A DNA stretch of 64,000 nucleotides, from contig WBMZ01012190.1 in the NCBI GenBank assembly GCA_013400975.1, positions 62,001 to 126,000 of the forward strand. The letters run 5' to 3'. Shown one piece after another: positions 1 to 14,300 of the stretch. The first letter of the stretch is position 1. Each line of letters starts with the position of its first letter. The DNA comes from Atrichornis clamosus (lineage: Eukaryota > Chordata > Aves > Passeriformes > Menuridae). Under the pieces are notes generated by a model. That model was given only the letters and a program-made list of their open reading frames with translations, did not search any database and was not told the origin of the DNA. A program made the position numbers and the translations under genes.

Positions 1-3000
1 AACAAAATGTTCATCTTTCAAGGAAAGACAATTAAACACTTCTCGTATTTGAATATTAAGCTTGTTGCCTCCCTATTAAGATGGTCTTGCTGTAATAGAG
101 GTAAACAAATTTCTTTCCTTACATGCTGAACAAAAATTGCAGGTTAAATATTTTAGCTCTCAGTGAAAAATACGCATGTGTGGTCCCAGCTAGAAAATGG
201 TCCAGCCAAAAATGGTGATTGTACCACGTGCTGTAGCTGCACCCTTCCTTGAATTTTACATTATCTTAGGACTTCCTGTGTTTCTGGCCTTTAACTGGAA
301 CTGCAGCTGGGGCTTAAAAGAGAACACCTTGGCTTCATTTCCCAAAGGAGAGGACTGTTTCCTGACTGAGTTGGGACCTGGTTAACATCACACAAGAAAA
401 CACAGCAATGATTGATGAGACTTCTGACTCTTAAACACACTTCCAGCTCCGGGAGTCCTATTCAGATGGCAGTGTCCTTGCTAATTATCATAGCTTTTAT
501 CTTGACAAACTGGTTCAGCTGGTTCTCTGACTCCTGCAGGGAAATGGTAGTCTCCTTACAGCAGTCTTCTTGCTATTATGCAGGGGTAATCACTATGTCA
601 CAGCTTAAGGAAGATGACTGTGATGAGTTGTTGTGAAATAGCCATCTTAGATATATGAGAAACTCTTGGTTTTCTTTGTCTCACAGCAATGAAAATAAAT
701 AGGATCATGTTCAATGGTACAGAGAAAATCTTTCACTAACCAGTGTCAAAGAAAATGCATCAATTGCTTAGGTAAGATAGTAGAACTGTTGTAGTGAAAC
801 ACTGCTGCTACTACTAAGAAAATTACAATGAGAAACACTAAGTTATGAACTTGGGTCATTGTCTAAACGAAGCTTTATTTGTGCAGGTACAAAAATTCAT
901 ATTTCTTCAGCCTTCATTAGCTGTTCAAAGAGTGTCTGATGCAATGGACAAGAATCCCCCCTGTTTCCCACACACTTGTGAACATCAGAAGGTCTGAACT
1001 CCATAACTCCCCTACGTTGCTTTCCAATAGATGAGTTCTGCCAAGCATTTCAGACTTCTGTGACATTCTGGCTTATAATTTTGCTTTTCTCCTAAAACTC
1101 CCTTTAATTAGTGAACTGTTCTGTTGCTAGTTGTTTCTGCTAGAGTTCTGGATAGATTTCCGGGAATAACTTTGACACAACTTTTCAGAAAATGCTGTTC
1201 TGAGTGTAAAGGCTTGAAATTCAAGTGGTTGTATGCCTATGGCTTTGCCTACTTAATTAGCAATTAGTGAAGCATAAATCGTGTATGATGGTATGGAGAT
1301 CTGCTCATTACCTTGCTGTAAGTTCTCTGGTCTTCAGTTTTTAGATTAACTGTGGCCCTGTCTACATTCCACCCCTCCAGTTAGGAGTAGAGAGATAAGA
1401 CTGGATTGAGGATTTTTAGCTGTACAATTTGAGATGCAAGCTTTATTCCTCTTGCAGCCTTCCTGAAAGTGAAACTTGTGTGTTAGAAATAGTATTATGG
1501 TGGCAAGTAGCCAGCAAAGAAAGGTGATGGATCCCTTGCCAAACAAAGTAGATCACCCTGATTGTTTGATAATTACTTACTGTAGTTAAAAATAACCACT
1601 CTCACATCAGCAGGACAGAAGAGAACTTGTAATATAGAGGACTAGATTTTAATTACTGGGAAGCGAAAGTTGAGTTGCAGTCATTATTGTCTGTGAATTA
1701 CTACAACTAGAGCTCCACTGATAGAGATTAAAATGTCTTGATGAATTAAATTACCTCCTTAGTCTGCTGAATATAATATCTAGGTTTATCAGCTATGGGT
1801 TCCTCATTGCTTGAAATTGAGATAGGAGGTGAGGTTTGGGTTCAGTGCAGGAAATGTTTTAGAATATTCTGTGGCTGGTATCACACTAGAAGCTGGGTGA
1901 AATTACCATGATGATTCCTTTGATCCTTGAGTCTACCTGACTTGAAATCTATTTAAATATGTCTATCAAATTGTTATGTTAGCCGTAAGGTTAAAATCCT
2001 GCTTGATGCTAGTGGAAGAAAAACGCGTAGAAAAAGTAAAAATCTGATTGAGAATCTTAATGTTCTTACAGATGGTGGACTTCTTATATACATATCTATA
2101 CATGCATCTATATAAAAGCTTTGTTTTCTGTTGTGTAAATGTTAATAGCAATGATAATACAATTAAAAAAAATTAAATTCTCCAAACTGAAAAATGCCCC
2201 TTCCATTTTGGCCCTCATAAATTGCTTCTAAATACAGTGATTTTTATAGTCTGTGATTCTGATAGTCACTGAATAGTGCACACCTGAATACACTGACTGG
2301 AGCTGCAGTTACGAATTAGTATTTCAAATATTATTCGCTTTCTGATACAGAAGAAACCAGTGACATATTTTTCTATTTTAATATACTTTTCTCATAACCT
2401 CAGCTGAGATACTCTTAGAGCAGATAAACAGAGACTTCAATTTACAGCACTTGTGTTTTGAATCTCATATCCAGAGAGAATATACCTGAAGATGTGTACA
2501 GAATTGTATTAATGTGCTGTACTTACCATCTTGGGTTTGCACAAGTTCACTGCGTGCTTTATTTGTATTCAGTGGACCTGCTGTCTAATCAGTGTGTGAG
2601 CCTTTGCTGGGAGCTCTCTGCTGTTAAGGGTGTGCAGAGGTATCTCATGTATAGAATGGAGAAGCGGCACAGGTGTTAACATCTCTTAAAGCATGAAATG
2701 AGAATACTCAATAGGTGACTCTTTGCTGAGGCTGTCACACTGCTGTATTTTGCATAAATGTGGGCTGGATGCATTTAGCCAAACTCTGCTGGGTCAGGTG
2801 AAAGATCAAGCTGACTAGATCTCTCTCAGAAAAAAAATAAAAAACCGGGAGGAAAGTTCCCGGGAAGCCCCCAGCAGAATTCCTGGCATGTGTGCCTGGC
2901 TGCAGAGCAGGGGAATGTACAAAAGAGAATTAATTTGCTTGAGCTGCAGGGGAAAAACTGCAACTGCCAGCAAGAAACCCCACAATCCCTGGTTGTTCTA

Positions 3001-6000
3001 GGGAACAGACCAGCCAGCTGATCATGGGAAGTGCAAAGTAAGTAGGGTAATTGCTAGAATGACTGAGATTTTACTTGCTCAGCTCCCACGCTTGTCTTGC
3101 TAAATCCGTTCTGTGCCTCAGCAGATGGGCTAAGGTCTGTTCCCTCTGTGAGCCGCACCCAGCACTCCAAATTGGGAATAAGAGCATGTGAAGCAATGGA
3201 CCTGCACTTCATTCCACGGTGCTGTGGTGAAAGTCAGACCTCTTAACTTATGGAGAACCTGGTAAACGATCAGTGTAGCACTTTGAAATAACATGGTTAG
3301 CACTATTGGTTGTCTTATAATTGCTGTAATAATATTGCTGACCTTGTTAAATATTAACGTCGATGCCAGAGGTACTTGTGTAGGAGATCTGTTGGGATTC
3401 AGGTCTAATTAGCTGGTTACTTAAAATACTGTCAACATGAGGTCTGTTTAAAACAACAACAAAATCTGAAATACATGTTGGTCTAGACTAGAAACAGATA
3501 CATTGGGGAGCTGAATCTTGTTGCTTTTAAGGCCTGATGACTGCTTTTCATGCTGTTCTTTGCTTAGTGGAGAGATCTTTCTCCTGTCCTTTCATGCACA
3601 ACAAGTTTACATAGAGCAATTCCTGTCACGAAAACACAGGCAATTCTGGGTGTTTTGTATGGCACCTTTTTTCCTTCCTAACGATCTTGTTATTTCTAAT
3701 TGCTGTAGGACAGGAGTTGAGGTCTAGATAGGTACTGAAGCAGCTCCTTCTACTCTTAATTTTGGTTTTAATAAAAACCCTTAAACCAGCAGGTTTTTGT
3801 GTCATCTTTAACCTTCCCCTTAGTATTACGCAGCATGTTTTTCACCACTGCTGGCTGCTTGCAGTATAGTAACTTCTTAAACCTGATTCTAATAGAAGAC
3901 TTTTGAGATAGAAGGTAACAGATGCTTGGTTATTTTTTTTTAATGGGAGAGAGATGCCGTATCTTTCCAGATGAATTTTCATTCAATCCCCAAGTGTCGC
4001 AATCATACCGACAGTGATTTCTCAAAGCCACTTTTGGAAGCAGGTCGACATCTATCTTGCTGTCAGCTTCAGGGACCTAAAGAATAACATTGTCTCTGCA
4101 GAACTGTACTGCCAAAAGCCCAGACTTCAGTGTCTCCCTTACCGCGTTCGTTCTGAGCAGCACGGACAGGCTCATCGCCTGTGTGGGATTGCCTGCCTGA
4201 GTTTTGCCAGCCTCTGTGGTGGGTAATAGAAATCTTTTGCAGATCTTGACAAATGGGGAGATTTTTAGGTCTAGCTAAGGATTCTTGCTTTGAGTCTGGG
4301 GTTCCCTGCTGCATTTTCTGAAGTCAGCCAAGGTGGAACATGTCAACACAACAGAAACACAAATTGCATCCTTGATCAGTTACTGCAAATGAAACTTTGT
4401 TCATGCTGTCTTCATGATGAATTTCACCAAATTTTGTGCAGTTTTTAATTTTAAAGGTTAGCATTGAGGGGAGCAGCACTGCCCTTATTGTATCTACCAT
4501 GTACAGTTGTTTTAGGACATTAATGAGTGACAGTAGCTTTCAGCTTGAGATTTCTACTTTTGAAACCAGTGTCTAATGGACCCAACAATTAGGCCTCTCA
4601 CTCAGATGATTTGCATATTATATTATCCTGTTTGCATTTTGCATTCAAGATTCTCACCTTTCATTACTGATCTCTTGTTAGTTTTACAAGTACAGCTTGT
4701 ACAGAGTGAGCAGATTTAAAATAGCAGTTCCCCAGATTCTTGAGTGGGATGACCTGGATCACCACTAAAACTTCCTTGTAGATTTTCCTGTGCTTTTTCC
4801 GTCTAATTTTTAATAAAAAGCACCATGGAAGTTGTACACTTGTGTAAACAAATGTGGTCCACTTGGCCAGTGCCAGATGAAGCATCTTTGAGAATCAGTG
4901 CTCCAGAAACACTGCTGCAGTGGGAATATGTACATTGCTTTCCAAAAAAAAAAAAAGAAAAATAAATTAAATCTGAGTTTATTCTTGTTTATTAGCACTG
5001 GTGTCATTAATCTCTTGACTTATATTTTGCTGCTTTCCCAATAGCAGATTTGCAGTATCTGAGTTCAGTTGTCATGTTAAGCTCAAGAAATACTGGTCAC
5101 AGTTATAAACGTGTGGGGTTACTAGGAAAAAAAAATAAAATACTTTGACTATTTTGAAAAAATATTTTGTGAAAACACAGCCAGGCGATTAGGGAATATT
5201 GGAATGCTTGTCTTTCATCTTTAGTCCTATCTATATTCATGGCAAAACTTTCACTATAATGGATCCTGGATAGGCTGCAGGAATATTAGTAGGACCTAAG
5301 GCTTTGCCATATAACAGCTCTGGAGGCAACTCTGCTTGTGTTCAGCCAAGTAAGATGTTTTTGGAAGCCATCCCAAGCAAGTGATTTTGCAAAATAAATG
5401 CATCTTTTTTCTATGATGTGATAGTCTTTCTTCTTTGGCAGTGGCTTATAAAATTTTAACATGGATGACACTTGGGGAAGGAACCATCTTTTTTCCCCCC
5501 TCTCTTTACCCCAATGTCTCTGCTGTAGTTCACATCAGTAAGGGGTATCTTTGGAAGCCATTCTATGCCACTGGTTGGGAAATAGGAGCATATCTTTCCA
5601 CAAGATAGTCAAGTCACAGGAGGCCTGTGGTAGTAGGTTTTGTGTAATATTTGCAGCTTTGGTCCTGGTTTGGGTTGAAGCTCCTTTTCATTGCATAGTG
5701 CTAATGTAGCTCTGTTTCCCTCTGATATTGAGGTGTTCACATCTAGGTTACTGCAAACAACTGAAAGCACCTAAATTCAGAAAAGACATTCTGAGAAAAG
5801 CAGTATGAGCAGAGATAATGCTCCCTGTTGGGGAGGAGGCAGGGATGGAAGTGAAAGAGCCTTGAAAGAATACCTGCCTTAATCCATGAAAGTAAAATGA
5901 TGGTTTCAGGGAATGCTGAAGAGAATAAGTCTGACCTATGGAAGAAGAATGAGGAAAGAAGAAACACGCTTAATGGCAGGAAGCATTTTCTTATAATAAG

Positions 6001-6298
6001 ACTTACTAGGTTGTGCTGTTGTCAGAAGATGGTGGCAGTTCCACTCCATGAAGCATTAAGATTGGACAAAGAGAACAATCCCTGTGATTATATAAAGGGA
6101 TGAGAACATCTATCTGTCAGAGCTATTTAATGTTGTATTGCTTTGCTTGATTCTTTTATGTAGGTGGTACCACCTTGAGTTCACTTCCTTAAGTACTCTT
6201 ATGTCCTTTTGTGTTCTGCTTGGTACACCTGAATGACATCAGCAGAAAGTAAGGAATTTTGAAGGTGAAGAACATGTTCATCTTCCTTTGATGTCATT
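1..6298. other. Left flank: AT-rich non-coding DNA, no gene recognised
   Basis: No open frame exceeds about 85 codons and none shows recognisable protein similarity on either strand. Stop codons are frequent in all frames. A poly-A tract lies at 4944-4956. A 10-bp perfect palindrome ttcccgggaa sits at 2857-2866. In other vertebrates TECPR2 ends on the far side of ANKRD9's 3' end, so this could be its 3' UTR, an intron, or intergenic sequence. I cannot tell which. Confidence 0.5.
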
Positions 6299-6460
6299 TT
6301 CACAGAATCATGGAGTATTCTGAGTTGGGAGGGACATACAAGGATCAAGTCCAACTGTTAAGTGAGTGGCCTGTACAGTCACTGGGTGCTGTGAACACAC
6401 AGCAGTTCTGCACACCAGTCCTCCAGCAGTTCTCTTACCCATGAGAGCATTCAGGGCAGG
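6299..6460 (-). mobile_element. CR1 LINE fragment, 3' end, diverged
   Basis: The plus strand begins cacagaatcatgga, then gagttgggagggac and gatcaagtccaactg. This is the reverse complement of the standard avian CR1 3' end, so the element points to the minus strand. The first 75 bp match clearly. The rest (agtgagtggcctgtacag and after) is more diverged and its end is uncertain. No intact reading frame remains. Confidence 0.75.
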
Positions 6461-8428
6461 GCTTATTGATGACCTGTGTGAAAACAGTGCTCTTTATTGT
6501 AGAGGAGGCACAAAAGCAATGCAGCCAGCAGGCTAACACATGGAACATCACCTGTAATAGCTGTAACATAACTGGGGTTTGGTTTGGTTTTTATTTTCAG
6601 AGTCAGGATGTCACGAGCGTAAATGAGAAAGGTTCCTTTGACCACTGATGATTTGTCATTACAACAATATGGGAGACTTGTAAAAGGAAAATTGTTAGAA
6701 TTGTGCAGTAAATTCACTTTTGTTAAGCTCTAGTTGCTGGTTCCAATAGTCTTTTCTCCTCAGAGGTAGTCCCTCTACAAGTGGATGTTTATGTGTAGTA
6801 TCAGTCTTTGACTTCAGCAGGCCTGAGCTGTGTGATTTTATTTATTACCTGGTCATTTTCTCTAAAAACAGCTATCTCATGTATTTTTCCATGTTTTATT
6901 GTGGTAGCAGCACTTTCTGAAGGGATGATCAGCAGTAAACTTGTCTTTACCTAAAGGCAGATTAAGAAGGAGAGCAGGCAAACAGGAATTGAAGGTTTGC
7001 TGCTGACAGACTGACTGTGGTCAGGCAGTTCCCAAAGGCTGCTCAGAATGGAGCAAACCTGAGTGGTGAGCAGGGTGGGGTGACCCTCCCTAGCCAGTTC
7101 AGCAGGATGTCAGGCTTGGAGCTTTCAGTGAGGGTGTGGGCTTGAGAGTAGCGTGACGGGCAGGTACATCCTACGGTAATAGAAAAGCGAACAACAAACC
7201 AGTAAACGGTTATGTTTTCCCATAATTCTGTAAATAATTATGTTGCAGGGCCTTGGGAACTCGGAAGGCAGGTAGAAATGCCATGAGCATTGTGCTGGTT
7301 TCATGTTTTGATACCAGAAAGAATGCAAGTTCTCTGTAGGCTCAGAGCTCAAGGCTTGCTGTCACAGGGTGTGAAGCCCCTTTGCCAGCTGAGCTAAAAC
7401 TCATCAGCTCCAATAGCCAAATTGGCTTTTTTCTTCAGAGACACCAGCTAACAGAGAGGTAGGACACACATCTTTGTGCCACACTGTATTTACTGCCTGG
7501 ATCATCAAGGCCACCTGTGGTCAAGATGGCTTTAAAACAGCATGTTTGGTATGTGTCCCATCAGCAAGGGTGTCTCCTACAGAGTGAGCTGCATCAGTGT
7601 CAGGTTTGAATCTGAGTAAAGCTTCAGTGTAGCCTAATTAATGAATAGGGCCTGGTAAGGTCACAGTCCAAAGCAGGGATTTGGTTACATAAATTTCTAT
7701 GCTTTTGTTTTAATAGCGAGTCTACACAAGATTTGTTTGGTATCTGAGCAACCAGTTTCTAAAGCATCAAATCCCAAGTAGGAGGCAGGAAAGGCTTCTT
7801 TTGATTCTGGAACAAAAGACTTCCGAATACCCTCCCAGCTCTGTGTCCTCGGTTTGGTACAGTACAGTGCCACTTCCCATGCATGAACTGCAAATGCTGA
7901 AAAGGTGAATAGATGCAGACCCAGACTACCAGCTGGGACCTACTACCTCCCAGAGTGAGTGCTCGGTGCTGCTTTGCACCCTCGGAAAGGCACAGCATTT
8001 GCTAAGCAGAGCTTTTCTTTCTGGGTTGGATGTGGGCAGAGCCAAGCTCTGTGTCACTTCTTCCCTCTTCTGCTTGGCTCTAGCTCGGAAAATTACTTCC
8101 TCACTGTCAGGACTAGCAAAGCTATTTGCTCCCCCTTTTTTCTCCTCCCATCATTCAGCTAAAGTGGAAAGAGGATGGGAACACATCAGAGTCCTGCTGT
8201 TTGAGCAGAGCATTTTGGTTCTCTTTTTAGCCCCAATAGGCTCAGCTGTGCAGTAGAAACACTTGTCTAACAACTCCCAGATTGGTACCAGTAAAAATGC
8301 AGGTGCAGCATGGACTATTGCAGGACAAGGTCTGCTAGCTGGCTTGTGTTGAGTGCCTGTGAGACCTGAAGAGATAAAGGCCACTGCGGCGGCCAGTGCA
8401 GGGCAATATTGAGCCAGAGGCCTCTGGT

Positions 8429-8478
8429 GATAAGAGTATTTGCTGATGTTACTGATAAGAATATTTGCTGATGTTACT
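8429..8478. repeat. 25-bp tandem duplication
   Basis: Two directly abutting copies of gataaga(g/a)tatttgctgatgttact occupy 8429-8453 and 8454-8478, with a single base difference. This suggests a recent slippage or small duplication. Confidence 0.9.
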
Positions 8479-11282
8479 CAGAAAAAGCTCGAGCTCAGAA
8501 GCTGGGAATTAACTGCTCTGTGTCTGTCTAAACTGGCAAGGGGAGACGGTGTGATGTGGGTTGGCTGTTCATCATGTGGGCAGTGGCTCAGTACCACTAG
8601 TCATATCTAAGCACGTTGTGTAAGCACAGCTGATACCATGTGGTACCAAAGGATTAGGAATTAGGACCTCAGGTTCTCACAGCATTCATGATACAAGTGT
8701 TGTGGTGCTTGGCCCCACTGTCTGCCTGGCCATGCTGTCTTCCCAAAGCCCCGGGTGCCTCCTACTCTGTGCTCCACAGTGGCCTGATTTCAGTGGGGAG
8801 CTGGGATTTACCGGGTTCAACAGTGAAGGACAGCTTGGATGCTGTTAGCCCATCACCATGCTGGTAGTGTGCTTCCCCTGCAACCAGAGAGCAGTGGTGT
8901 AAGCAGTGCTGGATGGAGTTGGTGGCAGACAAAAGTCTTGGGACAGGACAGGAGAGAGGACTTTATTCCTGCCAGAAATAATGGAGGGTGGAGTGCCTCC
9001 CTGTGCACACCCAGTCTGGGGTGACAACTCTCAGGAAGTTGCAGTCTTGTAGAGACCAGACTGACTGGAGCAAAGGATTATGAGGAGATAGACCTGAGTC
9101 TGTCACCTAGAGCCTGACACCACAGCCCTGGCTGATGGGTTGATAGCTTGATGACCTGTCATGAAGGTTGGGATGATGCTGCTGGATGTGAACTGCCCAT
9201 CTCTGGCCAGCATGTTATACAGAGGTCCAACACCTCAGCCAATGTTCTAAGTGAAGGCAGCCTGGGTGATACGTACCTAGCATTCCACTTTGAAGGAAAT
9301 AACCTGGTTTTATCCTTCAAAATATTCTACCTGACGAGTGACTCAGTGAGTGGCTCACCTGGTCTGCCCTGCCAGCAGCTCTGACCTCAGGGCTATCTCA
9401 GAAGGTATTTTTCTGCCAGGGTGTTGGTGGCTGAGCACAGCCCTGGTGCTGCTACTGGCAGGGAAAAGGAGGCGGCAGCAAAGCTGAGTCAAACCTTGGG
9501 CATCCGAACGAGGAGGCAAACCCAAGGGAGTGCCACACTCTTCCTGCTGGCATGTGAGTGTTTTTCCCACTGCTACCACTGAGAGCTCTGCAGTGGCTTT
9601 GTGGCCCTATGGTGCTCTTAGCTTAGGGTTTTCCTAAGCCCTGGGGTCCCTAAGGTCCCAGCCCCACTCATGCTAGGAGAGCTTGCGGATGTGTTGTCAG
9701 AAGCGATGTGTTCCTCTCCTCACAGAACCAGCGGGCAAGCAGTTGCTGAGATCACCTCCTTCACTAGTTGGGGAATTTTATCTAGCCTGCCTTTGGCCAC
9801 AGCTCTGTCTGTGCCTGTCATTAACAAGGGACTGAAATCAGTTTGAGAGTCTGTATCCCTCTGTGTTGCCACTTTGAGTCACTAACCATCAATAGCTCTC
9901 CTTATTGCAGGAGTGGGAGAGAGCAGGAGAGCACTAGCAGATGGTTTTGGAGGAAAGCATGTTCAGAAACTCAGCTCCTCGAGGGACTTCATTCTCTCTC
10001 TTACTGTGAGTTAGAAAGTACTTATCCTTTTAGGCTTTGCCCTAAAATGCTGCCTCAAACATTGTCAGGGAAATGACATCACATTAGAAATATGAGTGTG
10101 ATGTAGTATGTGTTTACTGCAATTTACTTGCACTATTAAAAAGAAAAACCCCTAATGATTATAAAATAAAGCCTGAATATTAAGAGCATGATGCCAAAAA
10201 ACACCCCTTACATCAAAACAGTAATTACCATGGGGGTTGGAAGAAAGGAGCAGAGGAACAATTTTGGGCAAAGGAGCTTTGCTGGCTGAGAGAGAAGATA
10301 GGGCTGCCCAGTTTTCCAAACAGAGTCGGGGTCTGTGGACACTGCCTGGTCACTGCTGGGAACACACACAGTTCACCCTCAGAGCCACAAGGCTGTGGGA
10401 GAGGAGCTGTGGCACTCACAGCAAGCGGTGCAGGGATCAGGGGGCCAACAGGCAGGGAGGGTGCTGCTCTCCTCGGAGCTGGAAGCTGCTCCCTGTCCTG
10501 GCTGAGATGTACAGCCAAGTGCTTTCTGCCTGGAAGTCTCTCTCTCCTCCCTTGGCCTCCTTCCATTGCTTTCCCTAAGGGAAGGACTTGTCTGGCCCTT
10601 TGTTCATCTCCCTGTTGAGGTCCATGGACTTTACTGCTCTTGTGTTTGCCTTGGTTGGTGAGCACAGTGAAGGGGAGACTGGCCCATGGTCACCCCTCAT
10701 ACTCCAGGCATGCAGGTGTCTTGCCATGGCTCAGAATGGGTTGCATCAGGCCTGAACTGGGGAATTGAGCTTTTCAGGCCTAATTTGCTTTCCTGAAGGA
10801 GAAGTGTTGATTTGCTCTGTTTCCCATTAGATTCGTAGTACAGAGAACATAACCTTACAATGGCTGAGGGGACTGGAGCTCATGCAGGGTCCTGACTTAC
10901 TGGCTCAGACTTGCCAAAACCTTGCTCAGAGAGCTGAAGCCCAAGTGTGGGACAGATCAAAGTCCCTCTGCTTTCTTTGCTTCTCTGAATTGGGTCTCTG
11001 TCTCCTACTTGCTGACTCAGATCCATTATGGTCAATTCTCGCATTTGTATTAAGAAAGAATAATTTTTCCTACAAAATAAGGAGGCAGGGTTGATATCAG
11101 GGAATGTTTTGGGGTTTAGGGACAGATACGAGCTTGAGGTTAGCTGGATGAGACTTTTGCTTGGCTCAGTCACAAGTTCCTCGGAGAGCATTGGATGCAC
11201 CACAGTTTAAAAATCAATGAAGTTGGATTTAAAGTAAATGCTGTAAATCTATCAGATGTGATAAGCCCAGCATGGGAACTGC

Positions 11283-11345
11283 TGGCCTGGGTCATACACA
11301 ATTTAGACTAGATGACCAGGCTCTTCTGGCTTTAGCAATAATTCC
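11283..11345 (+). mobile_element. Possible decayed CR1 3' end
   Basis: The string tttagactagatgacc followed by an A/T-rich aataattc end resembles the CR1 3' region (actagatgatc... then the terminal attctatga repeat). The middle is too diverged for a firm call. Confidence 0.3.
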
Positions 11346-14300
11346 TAAACATGCTGAGTTTCTCTTCGAGGCTTCTGAAGATTTGCTTTGTTGATTTATA
11401 TGATTTTTTTTTTCATTTCTCAACTAAACCACTGGGCAAAGAGATCATGAGGGCAAGTGGGGGCAATCTTTGTACCCCGGCTGAACAGGGATCCATTTCT
11501 TGTAGCAGCAGGGAGGGATCTGATGTTTCTGCAAACTGTGTTTCTGTTTCCTGCTATGGCTGCTGAGTTAGGTTTTGTGAGGGAGCTCAGCCCCCTCCTC
11601 TCTAGAGCTACACGTGCATGTGTACCTCTGTGGTGGAAAGAGCAGGAGTAAATCAGTGCAAGCAGCAGAGTTGCTGCACCACAGAAGTGATTCTTGTTCA
11701 TGGTAATAGAGGACAGTTTGATGTGGTCTGAGCAAGTCATAAGCAGAACTTCCTTTTCCCACGTTGTAAGTGGAGGAGGAGAGACCACTGAAGCCAGACT
11801 GGAAGGTTGTGGTGATGTAGCCTTAGACAGGTGCTGACACCAAGCAGTGATGGAAGTACTTTTATTAACTTAAGATGTTATGAAAGTTGGTTTGCAAGTA
11901 TTTACAGTGCTCTTTAAATATTAAGCACATGGCACGGGTCCCTTGTTTGCCTAGATGGGATGATAAAATGCACAAGGATCTGCTGATGTCAGTAGATTTC
12001 TTACATTGCAAGTCAAAAACCCATATGGCTTGAACACCAGACACAGGACAAATAGGGATTAGGAAACAAACCTGGCACCCTGGCCCCTTTTTAGTCTCTG
12101 TCTTTCCTTGCCTCTGTGCCAGGGTAAAAGAAGACTGTTAAGAGCGCAAATCCATCTCTTAGACAAGTTACTCCAAATCACAATAGACTTCATCTCCTTC
12201 TGCAGACTCTAGACAGGCTGAACTTCGGGAGCTGCAGAGAGGAGCCAATTGCAGAGTCAAAACTAACTGCAACTTGAGAGTACTTCCTCTCTCCCCTTGC
12301 TTTCCGAATGAAAACGTTTCAGGCCTTTTTTAACCTATCACAACAAGTAAAACCGCTTTGTACTAAAAGGTGGGTAGAATATGAACCTTTTGTTTTTAAA
12401 GTGCTTGAGCAACCCATGGGAAATATATATTAGATTTCATCACTGTTTCATGATAGAAAGTTTTTTAGAGGACTGGCTGTAACTGAGTTTTTCAGGAATG
12501 CTGGCTCTGTATACTGCCTTACACACTTTTGGGAAGTATTTCCTACAGATGAGTTTTTTGCCTTGTGTGACTAGATTAACCTGTGCAGGTAAGACAGAAG
12601 CTTTTAAGTCTGTCTCCTTACCCCTGGGCTCTCATGGTGTTAGGACTTGGTGAATCTTCTTTCCCACACTTTCATGGCCAGCTCCCTGGCTCCAGCACCA
12701 CAGTCCTCTTCTGCAGTGACACAATCCCTGTCCGTGTTTGCTTTATGAAGTTTGTTAGTGGTGGTGCAACTGCCACTTACTGGCACTTTCGTTGGTGGTC
12801 TTTTCCAAGAGATGGAAAACTGAACGGGCTGTGGAGCCTGCACTGCACTGTGCCCCAAAGGTGGCAGAAGTCAGAGATGTGCTGGCAGGTCAGACTGAGG
12901 AAAGCCGCTGCTGCTATTGCTTGGTCTACAAACAAAGGGCTTCTGTTTCCAATGCCAAGAAGCGCCAGCCTTTTTCCAGGCTGTGACTCTGTCTGGAAAA
13001 CAAGCCTGGACCCAGCTGGGTGAGTGGTCGGCGCGGTCACTGGTGTGGGTTGCCCACAGTTCCTCTCAGCCTCTGCAGATGAAGCGTCGCAGACACCAGT
13101 GAGCCACAGGCAGCGAGGGCTGTCGGCGACCTTCGGCAGAGCCATCCCCCGGTGGGCTCGGCACCAAGTCTGACTCTGTCCCGGAATAACAGGAAGGGCA
13201 CGGCAGTCAGCTGGCTCTGGACCCATCACAACATGTGGAGGGGATCCGTTCTGTTTGTTGAATTGAATTACCCGAGAGCTGGTGAGAGGGCAGTACTGCC
13301 CCGGGAGTCACAAGGCAGCCTTTGCCTCGAGTTCGTGTTTTGTTAAGGGCTCATTTGAAGGTGTAGGACGTCCCGCCCAGCCTGTCGTGCTGTTCCAATG
13401 TGTAATTACCCTCTCAGCTTGGGAGCAGGAGCATCGTCCAGGGCTCAGTTCAACTAACCAACTTCCCACTGCTGAATCTCATTATGGCTTTGTCAGCAAG
13501 GCTGATAAACATTCCCTCCCACCCCCACCCCTGTCTCTTCCCTCACCTACTGACACTTTGCCATGTGCAAGTTAGACCTGACTGCTTTACTACTTGTCTG
13601 TTTTGAAAGATGTTTCCACACCATTATTACAGGAGCAATGGAGAACATGTACTCAAGTAGAGAATTTAGCAACATAGATTTTTTTTTAAGTGGCTAAGTG
13701 AGGGATTAGTTCTTTGGACTTCTGTATTTTTATAATCAACAAAGTGGCTGAAGAGAACAGTTAGAATTGTTCCATGGTTTCCAGCAAGGGACCTGAATTT
13801 CCCATGGTAATGGGTTTGAGCACATATCAGCTTGGTTTCTTGGGAAAAAGGAACATTTTCTCTTCTAGGAAACATTTTCAGTGCTATCAGGCTAAGAATA
13901 GCAATCTTCTTTCTGTTTCTTCTCAAATTTCAGAAGTATGGGTTATCTTTTATTGTGCATGCAGTACAGAGATTATTTTAGATGAAATACCACTCTGTTC
14001 TGCTGAAACATGAACAGCTTATAGTGCCTAATTCTGTAGTTTTCTTTTTCTTTCCCCTAACCAAAATTAATTTACAGATAAAGAAATTTGTGGCTTGAAC
14101 CTGGCCTCTTCTCTCCTAAGCACATCAGTTCCTTGATGACCTTAGAGGGCACAGCAGTGCTGAAGTAGTTCAAGTGGCAAACAACTCCCTGGCTATGAAT
14201 TTAAGCACTGAAACAAAACCCTACAGTTTCAATGACAACTTCCAAGAACAGAGCCAAGGCTCCAGCACTGTGGCCTAGGAGATCACTATCACTGCAGGGC

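Noticed and set aside
8805..8830. tRNA-like B box (gggttcaa) near 8813
   Set aside because: No matching A box, acceptor stem or cloverleaf can be drawn around it.
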